Part shown: piece after piece, positions 7,761 to 16,588 of the stretch
Layout: each line of letters begins with the position of its first letter
Position numbering within the stretch: position 1 is the first letter of the stretch
Assembly: GCA_016191225.1 (NCBI GenBank)
Contig: JACPPC010000015.1
Span: 1-64,000 of the forward strand
Direction of reading: 5' to 3'
Length of the DNA: 64,000 nt
From: Gemmatimonadota bacterium
Lineage (GTDB): Bacteria > Gemmatimonadota > Gemmatimonadetes > Gemmatimonadales > Gemmatimonadaceae
Made by a program: the position numbers and the translations under genes
Notes under the pieces: generated by a model
Database searches by the model: none
What the model was told of the DNA's origin: nothing
What the model saw: the letters and a program-made list of their open reading frames with translations, nothing else

Positions 7761-9640
7761 GCGGCGGGGGAGGGATGGCCGGCACGGGCGTGCCGCAGGG
7801 GGGTGGCGGCGCGGCGCCCCGGGCGCGACCGCTCGCCCGGGGTCCCGTGCGCTGGAGCGGGCTGGTGCCGATCGTGCTGTTCGTGGCGCTCCTCTGTTCC
7901 GTGTGGACGCTGTTCGGCAACCGGATCATCGAGTCGGTGGCGAGCGAGGCGGCGACCAAGGCGCTGGGGACGGAGGTGGACATCCGCGGCCTCGACCTGA
8001 GCCTGCTGAGGGGGACGCTGGCGATCGCGCAGGTGGAGATCGCCGACCCGTTCGACGTGAACCGCAACCTGCTCGAGCTCGGACCGGTCGCGGCGGGAAT
8101 CCAGCGGCGACCGCTGCTCGAGAAGAAGGTGGTGATCGACTCGTTCGTCGTCGCACAGTCGCGCTACCATGGGAGGCGAGCGACTCCCGCGCGCGTGATC
8201 GAGGGCCGGAGCCTCTCCCGCGACGTGCTGGGCGAGGTGAGGAAGTTCACCGACAAGATCGCCGTCCCGCCGCTGCAGCTGCTGCCGATCGACACGGTGC
8301 AGCAGCTCGCCCTGCACCCCGGGCAGCTCACCACCGTGCAGCTGGCCAAGGCGCTCGACGCCAGGGCCGACTCGCTGTACCGGGCGCTCACGGCGCAGCA
8401 CCAGGCGCTGCGCGTCGAGCAGCGGCTGGACTCCGCCCGGCAGGTGGCCGACCGGCTGAAGGGGCAGAGCCCGCTCTCGATGGGCCTGTCGGGGGCGCAG
8501 CGCGCCGCCGGCGACCTGCGGGCGGTGCAGAAGTCGGTGGAGGACCTCAGGGTGCGGGCCGAGAAGTTCGCCGCCGACGTGCAGCGCGGGGAGCAGGAGC
8601 TCAGGGACGGCGTCGCCGCGCTCGACCAGGCGCGGGAGAAGGACCTCGCCTTCGCGCGCGGGCTGCTCAAGCTGCCGTCGATCGAGGGGCCGCAGCTCGG
8701 CAACGCCCTGTTCGGCAAGGTCAGCATCGACCGGTTCCAGCAGGCGCTCTACTACGCCGAGGTCGCGAAGCGGTACGTGCCGCCGGGGCTGCTGCCGCGG
8801 GAGGAGCCGGGGCCGAAGCGGCTGCGTCGCGCCGGCACCACCGTGGCCTTTCCCAAGGCGCCGCACTATCCGTCGTTCCACCTGCGGCGCGCCCTCGCGC
8901 GGTTTGCGATGAGCGAGGGCTCGGTGACGGCGCGGTACGTCGCGACGGTGAGCGACGTGAGCTCCGAGCCGGGGCTGGTGGGGGCGCCGATTGCCTTCCG
9001 CATCGAGCGGGAGGCGAAGGGCTCCGACCTCGGCACGCTGCGCGCCTCGGGGATCGCCGACCACCGCACCGCGACGCCCCTCGACTCGGCGGCGGGGCGC
9101 GCGACCGGCTTCGCCCTGTCGGGCGTCGAGCTGCCGGGGCTGCCGCTCAGCGCCGAGCTGGGCACCGGCGACGCGACGTTCAGCTTCGCCCGCCAGGGGG
9201 ACAACGTGCGCGGCACCTGGGCGCTCAACGCCCCGAAGGTACGGTGGGTGGCCGACAGCGCGAGGGCGGCCGGCGAGGGCGAGATGATGCGCTACGCCAC
9301 GCAGGTGATCGCGGGCATTCCCACGCTGTCGGTGCGGGCCGAGCTGGGCGGCACGATCGCGGCGCCGGTGCTGGCGGTGAGGTCCAACATCGACTCGGTG
9401 TTCGCGGCGAGCCTGCGCCAGCTGGTCGGGGCGCAACTGGCGAAGGCGGAGTCCCGGGTGCGGGCCGAGGTGGACCGCCTCACCGCCGGGCCGCTCACCT
9501 CGGTGAAGGCGAAGGTGGACGACGTGCGCACCGAGGCCGACAAGCGGGTGGCCGACACACGGGCGCGGATCGACTTCCAGAAGCGGGAGCTCGAGGACCG
9601 CCTGAAGGGACTGGGCGGCGGGCTCCTGCGCATCCCGTAG
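7757..9640 (+). CDS. TIGR03545 family protein (AsmA-like envelope protein)
   Basis: A 627-residue protein anchored by one N-terminal helix (about residues 32-52, VPIVLFVALLCSVWTLFG). The following segment, GTEVDIRGLDLSLLRGTLAI, resembles the start of AsmA/lipid-transfer-like domains. The middle (about 190-310) is rich in long helices with heptad-like Leu/Ala spacing, suggesting coiled coils, and the C-terminus (about 555-620) is again helical and charged. Family TIGR03545 has no known function. The GTG at 7757 was chosen because it overlaps the preceding stop (GTGA); ATG 7775 is an alternative. The topology suggests a periplasmic body. Confidence 0.75.
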   Translation: MSGGGGMAGTGVPQGGGGAAPRARPLARGPVRWSGLVPIVLFVALLCSVWTLFGNRIIESVASEAATKALGTEVDIRGLDLSLLRGTLAIAQVEIADPFDVNRNLLELGPVAAGIQRRPLLEKKVVIDSFVVAQSRYHGRRATPARVIEGRSLSRDVLGEVRKFTDKIAVPPLQLLPIDTVQQLALHPGQLTTVQLAKALDARADSLYRALTAQHQALRVEQRLDSARQVADRLKGQSPLSMGLSGAQRAAGDLRAVQKSVEDLRVRAEKFAADVQRGEQELRDGVAALDQAREKDLAFARGLLKLPSIEGPQLGNALFGKVSIDRFQQALYYAEVAKRYVPPGLLPREEPGPKRLRRAGTTVAFPKAPHYPSFHLRRALARFAMSEGSVTARYVATVSDVSSEPGLVGAPIAFRIEREAKGSDLGTLRASGIADHRTATPLDSAAGRATGFALSGVELPGLPLSAELGTGDATFSFARQGDNVRGTWALNAPKVRWVADSARAAGEGEMMRYATQVIAGIPTLSVRAELGGTIAAPVLAVRSNIDSVFAASLRQLVGAQLAKAESRVRAEVDRLTAGPLTSVKAKVDDVRTEADKRVADTRARIDFQKRELEDRLKGLGGGLLRIP

Positions 9641-9662
9641 CACACTTCCTCACCGACGAGTC

Positions 9663-10226
9663 ATGTCACGCAAGGCACGGCAGGAGCGCCCCGGCACGGG
9701 CCGGCGCGCGCAACCGATCGGCGCGGCGCCGTGGTTCGAGGTGCGCCGGTCGCCGATCCAGGGGCGCGGGGTATTCGCCGCGCGCGCGATCCCGAGGGGG
9801 ACGCGGATCGTGGAGTACACCGGCGAGAAGATCAGCTGGGCCGAGTCGGACCGGCGGTACGACGACGCGTCGATGGCGCGTCACCACACCTTCCTGTTCA
9901 TCCTCAACTCGCGCACGGTGATCGACGCCGCGGTGGGCGGCAACGAGGCGCGGTTCATCAACCACTCGTGCGCGCCGAACTGCGAGTCGGTGATCGAGGG
10001 GGGGCGGATCTGGATCGAGTCGCTGCGCGCGATCCGCGCCGGCGAGGAGCTCGCGTACGACTACGCCTACGAGCGCGACGGCGACGAGACGCCCGAGGAC
10101 GAGTCGCTCTACCACTGCCGCTGCGGCGCCACGAAGTGCCGCGGGACGATCCTGCTCCCGAAGCCGGCGCCGAGGCGCCGCTCGCGCGGCGCCCGGTCGC
10201 GCGAGCCGGGCACCGCCGCCGCATGA
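9663..10226 (+). CDS. SET-domain protein lysine methyltransferase
   Basis: A 187-residue protein with a complete SET domain, the fold that transfers methyl groups from S-adenosylmethionine to protein lysines. Visible landmarks in order: the opening strand WFEVRRSPIQGRGVFAAR, GTRIVEYTGEKISW, the pseudoknot motif RFINHSCAPNC (N100-H101-S102-C103), EELAYDYAY with the catalytic tyrosine, and a post-SET zinc motif of C152, C154 and C159 with, presumably, C103. A basic N-terminus (1-20) and tail (165-187) could contact nucleic acid. SET enzymes are mainly eukaryotic but occur in some bacteria. It lies 23 bp after the TIGR03545 gene. Its target is unknown. Confidence 0.9.
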   Translation: MSRKARQERPGTGRRAQPIGAAPWFEVRRSPIQGRGVFAARAIPRGTRIVEYTGEKISWAESDRRYDDASMARHHTFLFILNSRTVIDAAVGGNEARFINHSCAPNCESVIEGGRIWIESLRAIRAGEELAYDYAYERDGDETPEDESLYHCRCGATKCRGTILLPKPAPRRRSRGARSREPGTAAA

Positions 10227-10257
10227 GCCGGCGGCGCCGCCGGTGCGCGGGGCCGGC

Positions 10258-10620
10258 TCAGCGCGAGAGCAGGCCGAGCAGGTCGGCGCCGAGGGTCATC
10301 GGGTCGAACGGCTTGGGGAGGCAGCCGGCGGCGCCGAGGGCGAGGGAGCGCTGCACGTCGTCGCGGCTCGCCTTGGCCGTGAGGAAGATGACGGGAATGG
10401 CGGCGGTCGCGGCGTCGGCCTTGAGCTGGCGGCAGGTGTCGAAGCCGTCGAGCCCCGGCATCATGCCGTCGAGCACGAACGCGTCCCACCCCTCGCCCGC
10501 CCGCGCGATCACCTCGTGCCCCGACTCGACGATCGTCGCCTCGAGCCCCGGCGCGAGCGAAAGCGCCAGCGCGAGGATGGTGCGGATGTCGGCTTCGTCG
10601 TCGGCGCAGAGAATGCGCAT
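10258..10620 (-). CDS. Single-domain response regulator (CheY-like)
   Basis: A 120-residue stand-alone receiver domain. The acidic pocket is D7-D8, the phospho-acceptor is D51 in FVLDGMMPGLDGFD, the switch threonine is T81 and the conserved lysine is K103 in CLPKPFD. There is no output domain, so it acts by protein contact or in a phosphorelay. It is divergent from the HPt gene at 10708, with 87 bp between starts, and both small genes plausibly belong to one relay; no histidine kinase is nearby. Its 3' end converges on the SET gene with a 31-bp gap. Confidence 0.9.
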   Translation of the reverse strand: MRILCADDEADIRTILALALSLAPGLEATIVESGHEVIARAGEGWDAFVLDGMMPGLDGFDTCRQLKADAATAAIPVIFLTAKASRDDVQRSLALGAAGCLPKPFDPMTLGADLLGLLSR

Positions 10621-10707
10621 GGGGGGCGTGGGTCGGGGGCGCGTGCGTCCGTCGCGCTCCACGTTAGTCGCGCGGCCACTCCGGTGCCATGTGGCGATGG
10701 GCCGGCC

Positions 10708-11073
10708 ATGAGCGATGACGCCACCGCCCGGGCGCGCGCCGCGGCCGCGCTTGCCGCGCTCAAGGCGCGCTACCGCGGCGAGGCCGCCGCGCTCTGCGAC
10801 CGGTTCGCCGAGCTCGGGGCGCAGCTGGCGGCGGACCCGGGGAACGCCCGGGCGATCGGCGAGCTGGCCCGCACGGTGCACCGCGTGCATGGCACGGCGG
10901 GAAGCCTCGGGTTCGATGCGGCGAGCGCGCGCAGCGCGGCGCTCGAGGCGCTGGTGGAGGGGTGGCGCGGCACCGAGGGCCCCGATCGCGCGGCGCGCGG
11001 GGGGATCGTGGTCGAGTTCGCGCGGGCGCTGCGCGCCGACTTTGGAATCGACGGAGGGGCGCCGCCGGAGTAA
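10708..11073 (+). CDS. Histidine phosphotransfer (HPt) domain protein
   Basis: A 121-residue all-helical protein with one HPt domain. The phospho-acceptor is probably H58 in the helix LARTVHRVHGTAGSLGF, which matches the HPt pattern H-x-x-K-G with H61 in place of lysine. HPt proteins carry phosphate between receiver domains in multistep relays. The gene diverges from the receiver gene, a natural partner. ATG 10708 gives the MSDDATARARAAAALAALKA start; upstream in-frame sequence overlaps the other gene's promoter region. The K-to-H change is unusual but tolerated in some family members. Confidence 0.75.
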   Translation: MSDDATARARAAAALAALKARYRGEAAALCDRFAELGAQLAADPGNARAIGELARTVHRVHGTAGSLGFDAASARSAALEALVEGWRGTEGPDRAARGGIVVEFARALRADFGIDGGAPPE

Positions 11074-11151
11074 GTTGCCACGGTTGGTTGCGGTCCGGCG
11101 CCATCGCACGGGGCGAGGCGCGACCCGAACTCCCTCCCACGCGAGACCGGC

Positions 11152-12306
11152 ATGACCCCTTCACGCCTGCACGCCCTCGCCGCCGCCGGCACGTCGACCT
11201 GGCTGGATTACATCGACCGCGGCATGCTCGCCTCGGGCGGGCTCGGGCGGCGCATCCGCGAGGACGCGCTCGCCGGCATGACCTCGAACCCGACGATCTT
11301 CGAGAAGGCGCTGGCCGAGGGGGCCGCGTACGACGCGCAGGTCCAGGCCGGGGCGGGGATGCCCAGCCGCGCGCTGTTCGAGCAGCTGGCGACCAACGAC
11401 GTGCGCGAGGCCTGCGACCAGTTCAGCGGCGTCTATCGCGACACGGCGGGGGTGGACGGCTACGTGTCGATCGAGGTCTCGCCCGACCTCCACGGCGACG
11501 CCGCCGGCACGGTCGTGGAGGCGCGCCGCCTCTGGAAGACCATCGCCCGGCCGAACGTGATGATCAAGGTCCCCGGGACCGACGCCGGCGCGGGCGCGAT
11601 CCGGACGCTGATCGGCGAGGGGATCAACGTCAACGTGACGCTGCTGTTCGCGGTCGAGGCCCATGACGCGGTGATCGAGGCGTACCTCGCCGGGCTCGAG
11701 GACCGTGCCGGGGCCGGCCACGCGATCGACCGGGTGGCGAGCGTCGCGAGCTTCTTCGTGTCACGCGTGGACACGGAGGTCGACAAGCGGCTCGACGCGA
11801 TGATCGCCACCGCCGATGCGTGGGGGAGGACCGTCCTCGCCGCGCTGAAGGGCAGGGCCGCGATCGCCAACGCCCGGCTGGCGTACGAGCTGTTCGAGCG
11901 GCGCTTTGCCGGCGCCCGCTGGGCCGCGCTGGCCGCGAGGGGCGCCCGGGTGCAACGGCCGCTCTGGGCCAGCACGGGCACCAAGAACCCGGCCTACCGC
12001 GACGTGCTCTACGTGGAGCAGCTGGTGGGACCGCTCACGGTGAACACGATGCCGCCAGCGACGCTCGACGCCTTCCGCGACCACGGCGAGGTGCGCGACA
12101 CGCTGCGCGGGACGGCGGCCGGGGCCCGTGCCACGATCGCCGCCCTCGCGTCGCACGGCATCGCGATGCCCGACGTGACGGCCAAGTTGCTCGCCGAGGG
12201 GCTCGCCTCGTTCGAAAAGTCGTTCGTGACCCTGCTGGGCGGGCTCGAGCGCAAGACGGCGGCGCTGGGCGCGCACGCCGCCGGCGCGATGCAGGGCGCG
12301 CGCTAG
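11152..12306 (+). CDS. tal: Transaldolase
   Basis: A 384-residue transaldolase of the pentose phosphate pathway, which moves a dihydroxyacetone unit between sedoheptulose 7-phosphate and glyceraldehyde 3-phosphate. TSNPTIFEKAL (44-54) is the family signature and K139 in NVMIKVPGT is the Schiff-base lysine; GINVNVTLLF and FFVSRVDTEVD follow. The length fits the mycobacterial/cyanobacterial type rather than the 317-residue enterobacterial form. In some bacteria this type is fused to glucose-6-phosphate isomerase; here pgi is separate, about 2.2 kb downstream. The stop codon abuts the GTG start of pyk. Confidence 0.95.
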   Translation: MTPSRLHALAAAGTSTWLDYIDRGMLASGGLGRRIREDALAGMTSNPTIFEKALAEGAAYDAQVQAGAGMPSRALFEQLATNDVREACDQFSGVYRDTAGVDGYVSIEVSPDLHGDAAGTVVEARRLWKTIARPNVMIKVPGTDAGAGAIRTLIGEGINVNVTLLFAVEAHDAVIEAYLAGLEDRAGAGHAIDRVASVASFFVSRVDTEVDKRLDAMIATADAWGRTVLAALKGRAAIANARLAYELFERRFAGARWAALAARGARVQRPLWASTGTKNPAYRDVLYVEQLVGPLTVNTMPPATLDAFRDHGEVRDTLRGTAAGARATIAALASHGIAMPDVTAKLLAEGLASFEKSFVTLLGGLERKTAALGAHAAGAMQGAR

Positions 12307-13713
12307 GTGCACCACCCGCGCACAAAGGTCGTCTGCACCCTGGGCCCGGCCTCCGCCAGCCGGGCCCAGCTGGGCGCGCTGCTGCAGGCCGGGATGAACG
12401 TGGCCCGGATCAACTTCTCGCACGGCACGCACGAGGCGCACGCCGAGACGATCCGGATCGTGCGCGAAGTGGCGCACGAGGCGCGGCAGCCGGTGGCGAT
12501 CCTCGGCGACCTGCAGGGGCCGCGCATCCGCATCGGCGACCTCGGCGAGAAGCGCACCCTCTCCGTGGGCGAGGACGTGACCCTCGTGTACGAGGGGCTC
12601 GAGCGGGGAACCGAGATCCCGGTCACCTACGACGCGCTGGCCGAGGACGTGCATGCGGGCGACCGGATCCTGGTCAACGACGGGCTGATCGAGCTGACGA
12701 CGCTGCGCGTCGAGAAGCCGAGGGTGCATGCCCGCGTGGTGTACGGCGGGGTGCTGAGCAGCCACAAGGGGATCAACCTCCCCGGGGTGGACGTGTCGGC
12801 GCCGTCGCTGACCGAGAAGGACAAGGCGGACGTCGCCTTCGCCGTGGCGCAGGAGATCGACTTCCTCGCCCTCTCGTTCGTGCGCAAGGCCGAGGACATC
12901 AAGTCGCTGCGGCGCCTGATCCCGCGCGGGCTGCTGATCGTCGCCAAGATCGAGAAGGACGTCGCGCTCCGGAACATCGAATCGATCCTCGCCGAGACCG
13001 ACGCGGTGATGGTCGCCCGCGGCGACCTGGGCGTGGAGCTGCCGTTCGAGGAGGTGCCGCTGGCGCAGAAGCGGATCATCCAGCTCGCCAACCACGCCGG
13101 CCGCCCGGTGATCACGGCGACGCAGATGCTGGAGAGCATGATCGAGAACCCGCGCCCGACGCGCGCCGAGGCGAGCGACGTGGCCAACGCGATCGTGGAC
13201 GGCACCGATGCGGTGATGCTGAGCGCCGAGACGGCGGCGGGGAAGTACCCCGCGCTGGCGGTGGACGCGATGCACCGGATCATCGTGGAAGTCGAGACGC
13301 ACTGGAAGCGCCGCGGCCGCGACGAGCGCCGCCTCGCCCTCGAGAGCCACGCCACCACCGAGGAGACGATCGCCGCCTCGACCGTGACCGCGGTGCGGAT
13401 GCTCGGCGCGCCGTGCGTGATCGTGTTCACCAAGAGCGGGTTCAGCGCCCGCACCGTGTCGAGCCACCGCCCGGGCGTGCCGATCCTCGCGCTCACCGAC
13501 AGCCCCCGCACCTACCGGCAGCTGGCGCTGGTGTGGGGGGTGATTCCCGAGCTGACCCGGCACTGCGACGCGTACGAGGAAATGGCCGAGGTGGCGCGCG
13601 ACGTCGTGCTGCGGCGCGACCTCGCCAGGCGCGGCGACCGGGTCGTGGTGACCGCCGGTGTGCCGTTCGACGTGCCGGGAACGACGAACAACCTGAAGGT
13701 CGAGATGATATGA
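12307..13713 (+). CDS. pyk: Pyruvate kinase
   Basis: A 468-residue pyruvate kinase, making pyruvate and ATP from phosphoenolpyruvate and ADP in the last step of glycolysis. It begins RTKVVCTLGPAS and has NFSHG (substrate arginine/asparagine region), the active-site signature IAKIEKDVALRNIESIL with the catalytic lysine, VARGDLGVELP, the potassium/ADP loops TATQMLESMI and NAIVDGTDAVMLSAETAAGKYP, and a C-terminal regulatory domain ending in GTTNNLKVE. The GTG at 12307 directly follows the tal stop with no spacer, so translation is probably coupled. Confidence 0.97.
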   Translation: MHHPRTKVVCTLGPASASRAQLGALLQAGMNVARINFSHGTHEAHAETIRIVREVAHEARQPVAILGDLQGPRIRIGDLGEKRTLSVGEDVTLVYEGLERGTEIPVTYDALAEDVHAGDRILVNDGLIELTTLRVEKPRVHARVVYGGVLSSHKGINLPGVDVSAPSLTEKDKADVAFAVAQEIDFLALSFVRKAEDIKSLRRLIPRGLLIVAKIEKDVALRNIESILAETDAVMVARGDLGVELPFEEVPLAQKRIIQLANHAGRPVITATQMLESMIENPRPTRAEASDVANAIVDGTDAVMLSAETAAGKYPALAVDAMHRIIVEVETHWKRRGRDERRLALESHATTEETIAASTVTAVRMLGAPCVIVFTKSGFSARTVSSHRPGVPILALTDSPRTYRQLALVWGVIPELTRHCDAYEEMAEVARDVVLRRDLARRGDRVVVTAGVPFDVPGTTNNLKVEMI

Positions 13714-13756
13714 GCCCGGCGCGGCGGCGGCGGCGGCGCGCGGCGGGCCGGCCGGC

Positions 13757-14533
13757 GTGAAGCTCACCTTCCTCGGCACGGGGACGAGCTTCGGCGTGCC
13801 GCAGGTGGGATGCCACTGCGCGGTCTGCCGGTCGCCCGACCCGCGCGACCGACGGACGCGGGTGGGGGCGGTGGTGGAGACGGATGGAGGCGCGAAGCTC
13901 CTGATCGACACGCCCCCCGAGCTGCGCGTGCAGCTGATCAGCGCCGGGATCGACGCCGTGGACGCGGTGCTGTACACGCACGAGCACGCCGACCACACGC
14001 ACGGGGTGGACGACCTGCGGGCGATCACGGTGCTGCGCGACTCGCCGCTGCCGCTGTGCGGGGCCGCCGACACGCTGGCCGCGCTGGCCAAGAAGTTCCC
14101 GTACATCTTCGATCCCGGCCCGCCGCTGGCGGGGACGCTCAAGCCTCAGGGACAGGCGCGGGTGCTGGAGGCGGGGGTGCCGATCACGATCGGTGACGCC
14201 GCGGTGATCCCGGTGGCGGTGCCGCACGGCAGCGTGGCCTGCTTCGGCTACCGGATCGGGCCGCTGGCGTACGTGACCGACGCCAAGAGCATCCCGCCCG
14301 ACGCGCTGGCCCTGCTCAAGGGGGCGAGGGTGCTCGTGATCAACGCCCTGTTCCGCGTCGAGCACCCCACCCACCTGTCGCTCCCCGAGGCACTCAAGGC
14401 CGCGGCGGAGGTGGGGGCGGAGCGCACCTTCCTCACGCACCTGACGCACGGCAGCTTGCATGCCGACCTCGAGGCCGAGTTGCCGCGCGGCGTCGCGCCG
14501 GCCTTCGACGGGCTCACCATTCGCGTGGACTGA
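13757..14533 (+). CDS. PhnP-like metallo-beta-lactamase-fold phosphodiesterase
   Basis: A 258-residue hydrolase of the metallo-beta-lactamase superfamily. The metal motif is H75-x-H77-x-D79-H80 in LYTHEHADHTHGV, with later metal ligands in PHGS and TDAK. The cysteine cluster GCHCAVC (18-24) is typical of PhnP-like cyclic phosphodiesterases, where it binds a structural zinc. PhnP opens cyclic ribose phosphates in phosphonate use, but no phn genes are nearby, so the substrate is open. A GTG start at 13757 gives MKLTFLGTGTSFGVP, the exact family start. It sits between pyk and pgi, 3 bp before pgi. Confidence 0.85.
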   Translation: MKLTFLGTGTSFGVPQVGCHCAVCRSPDPRDRRTRVGAVVETDGGAKLLIDTPPELRVQLISAGIDAVDAVLYTHEHADHTHGVDDLRAITVLRDSPLPLCGAADTLAALAKKFPYIFDPGPPLAGTLKPQGQARVLEAGVPITIGDAAVIPVAVPHGSVACFGYRIGPLAYVTDAKSIPPDALALLKGARVLVINALFRVEHPTHLSLPEALKAAAEVGAERTFLTHLTHGSLHADLEAELPRGVAPAFDGLTIRVD

Positions 14534-14536
14534 CCG

Positions 14537-15934
14537 ATGGCGATTCGCCTCGACGTGTCGAACTTCATCGCCCGCGCGGCGGGCACCGGCCCCGGTGGCG
14601 GGATCGCCGCGGCGGAATTCGAGGGGGCGGCGGCGCGGTTCGGGCAGGCGCACGCGGCCCTCCGGGCGCAGCACGCGGCGGGGATCCTCGGCTTCCTCGA
14701 CCTGCCGGCCAACGCCGCGCTGCTCCGGCAGGTGACCGACTTCGCGGACGCCCGCGGCTCGCGCTACCGCGACGTGGTGGTGCTCGGCATCGGCGGGTCG
14801 GCGCTGGGCCCGATCGCGATGCGTACCGCGCTGCGGGCGCCCGGGTGGAACGCCCTCCCCGACGGCTCGCGCGACGGCTGGCCGCGGTTGCACGTGCTCG
14901 ACAACGTGGACCCGCGCACGATCGCGGCGCTGCTCGACACGCTCGACCTGCGGCAGGCGCTGTTCATCGTGACCTCCAAGTCGGGGGGCACCGCGGAGAC
15001 GATGTCGCAGTTCCTGGTCGTGCACGAGCAGCTGGCGCGGGTGCACGGCAGCCGAATGACGGACCACCTGGCGTTCGTGACCGATCCCGAGAAGGGGGCG
15101 CTGCGGGCGATCGCGCGGCGCGAGGGGATCCCGGCGTTCGACGTGCCGTCGAACGTGGGGGGCCGGTTCTCCGTGCTGTCGCCGGTGGGAACGCTGCCGG
15201 CGGCGCTGGTGGGGATCGACGTGGCACAGCTGCTCGCGGGGGCGGGCGACATGGCGCTGCGGTGCGCCGGTGGCGAGCTGCGCACCAACCCGGCGGGGGT
15301 ATTCGCGGTGCTGCAGTGGCTGGCCGACACGCGGCACGGGCTCAAGGTGCAGGTGCTGATGCCGTACCGCGACGCGCTGCGCGACATGGCGGCGTGGTTC
15401 GTGCAGCTGTGGGCGGAGTCGCTGGGGAAGCGGCGCCCCGACGGCACGCATGTGGGGCCGACGCCGCTCCCCGCCCTCGGGGCCACCGACCAGCACAGCC
15501 AGGTGCAGCTGTTCATGGAGGGGCCGCCCGACAAGACCGTGGTGTTCCTCGCGGCGGGGCGGGGCGAGGGAGACGTGACGATCCCGCGCGCCTACGGGGA
15601 CATCGCCGAGCTGGCGTACCTGGGCGGGCACACGCTGGGGGAGCTGCTCGACGCCGAGCGGTGCGCGACGGCGGGGGCGTTGGCGCGCGCCGGACGGCCG
15701 AACGCGACGATCACCCTCGACGCGATCGACCCCTGGCACGTGGGGGCGCTGATGATGCTGTTCGAGATCGCGACGATCTACGCGGGCGACCTGTATGGGG
15801 TGAACCCGCTCGACCAGCCCGGGGTGGAGCTGGGCAAGCAGTTCACCTTCGCGATGCTCGGGCGGCCGGGGAGCGACGCGGCGCGGCGGGAGTGGGACCG
15901 GATGCCGGCGCCGGACCCGCGCTGGCAGCTGTAG
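14537..15934 (+). CDS. pgi: Glucose-6-phosphate isomerase
   Basis: A 465-residue glucose-6-phosphate isomerase, interconverting glucose 6-phosphate and fructose 6-phosphate. Visible motifs are VLGIGGSALGP (sugar-phosphate isomerase fold), FIVTSKSGGTAETMSQF (phosphate-binding SIS loop), VGGRFSVLSPVGTLPAAL, the ATDQHSQVQLF signature, and near the end NPLDQPGVELGK with the catalytic lysine. The length fits the short bacterial form. The gene is 3 bp after the PhnP-like gene and sits in a block with tal, pyk and fba, so the sugar-phosphate enzymes are probably co-expressed. Confidence 0.97.
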   Translation: MAIRLDVSNFIARAAGTGPGGGIAAAEFEGAAARFGQAHAALRAQHAAGILGFLDLPANAALLRQVTDFADARGSRYRDVVVLGIGGSALGPIAMRTALRAPGWNALPDGSRDGWPRLHVLDNVDPRTIAALLDTLDLRQALFIVTSKSGGTAETMSQFLVVHEQLARVHGSRMTDHLAFVTDPEKGALRAIARREGIPAFDVPSNVGGRFSVLSPVGTLPAALVGIDVAQLLAGAGDMALRCAGGELRTNPAGVFAVLQWLADTRHGLKVQVLMPYRDALRDMAAWFVQLWAESLGKRRPDGTHVGPTPLPALGATDQHSQVQLFMEGPPDKTVVFLAAGRGEGDVTIPRAYGDIAELAYLGGHTLGELLDAERCATAGALARAGRPNATITLDAIDPWHVGALMMLFEIATIYAGDLYGVNPLDQPGVELGKQFTFAMLGRPGSDAARREWDRMPAPDPRWQL

Positions 15935-16028
15935 GCGGGGCGGTGCCGCGCGCGGCGCCGGGCCCGCACGGGTGCCGACTGACCCCGGCGGTGCCGTTGC
16001 GCGTGCGTGCCCCGGTCGCCGCGGCCGC

Positions 16029-16454
16029 GTGAGCGCCCCGATCCTGCTCTACGACGGCGGCTGCGCCGTGTGCAACCGCGCGGTGCAGTTCGTGCTGCGG
16101 CACGACCGCCGGGGCACGCTGCGGTTCGCGATGCTCGACGGCGAGACCGGCCGGCGGGTGCGGGCCGGAACTCCCGCGGTGGCCCATGTCGACTCGGTGC
16201 TCTGGGTCGAGGAGTCGGGCGCCGGCACGGTGGTGCTCGACCGCTCGGCGGCGGCGCTCGCCGTGGCGCGGTACCTCGGTGGGCCGTGGGTGCTGCTTGT
16301 CGCGTTGCGGCTTGTGCCCAGGCCGTGGCTCGACGCGGCCTACGACGCCCTTGCGCGGCGGCGGTACGGCTGGTTCGGCCACGCGGTGTCGTGCCCGGTG
16401 GCGACGCCGGAGCAGCGCCGGCGGTTCCTCGACGGGCGCGGCACCGGGGGCTGA
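16029..16454 (+). CDS. DCC-family thiol-disulfide oxidoreductase-like protein
   Basis: A 141-residue DUF393/DCC protein. The family is named after the N-terminal D-x-x-C-x-x-C motif, here YDGGCAVCNRAVQFVLRHDR, and is predicted to be thioredoxin-like. Downstream LRFAMLDGETGR and ALAVARYLGGPW fit the usual pattern, and the C-terminus has a PW...YDALARRRYGWFG segment. The GTG at 16029 gives the standard short N-terminus; an earlier start would add 19 Arg/Pro-rich residues. Role unknown; placement between pgi and fba gives no direct clue. Confidence 0.85.
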   Translation: MSAPILLYDGGCAVCNRAVQFVLRHDRRGTLRFAMLDGETGRRVRAGTPAVAHVDSVLWVEESGAGTVVLDRSAAALAVARYLGGPWVLLVALRLVPRPWLDAAYDALARRRYGWFGHAVSCPVATPEQRRRFLDGRGTGG

Positions 16455-16588
16455 GGCGCGGCGCGTGGTCGCGCACGGTGGGCGGGCGCCACCGGCGCGG
16501 GCGCCATCGGGCGCGCGCAGTTGCCCATCCGTCCCGTTGCGGCGAACTTTCCCGCGGCAGCCCGCCCCATTTCACCGGTACCACTCCC

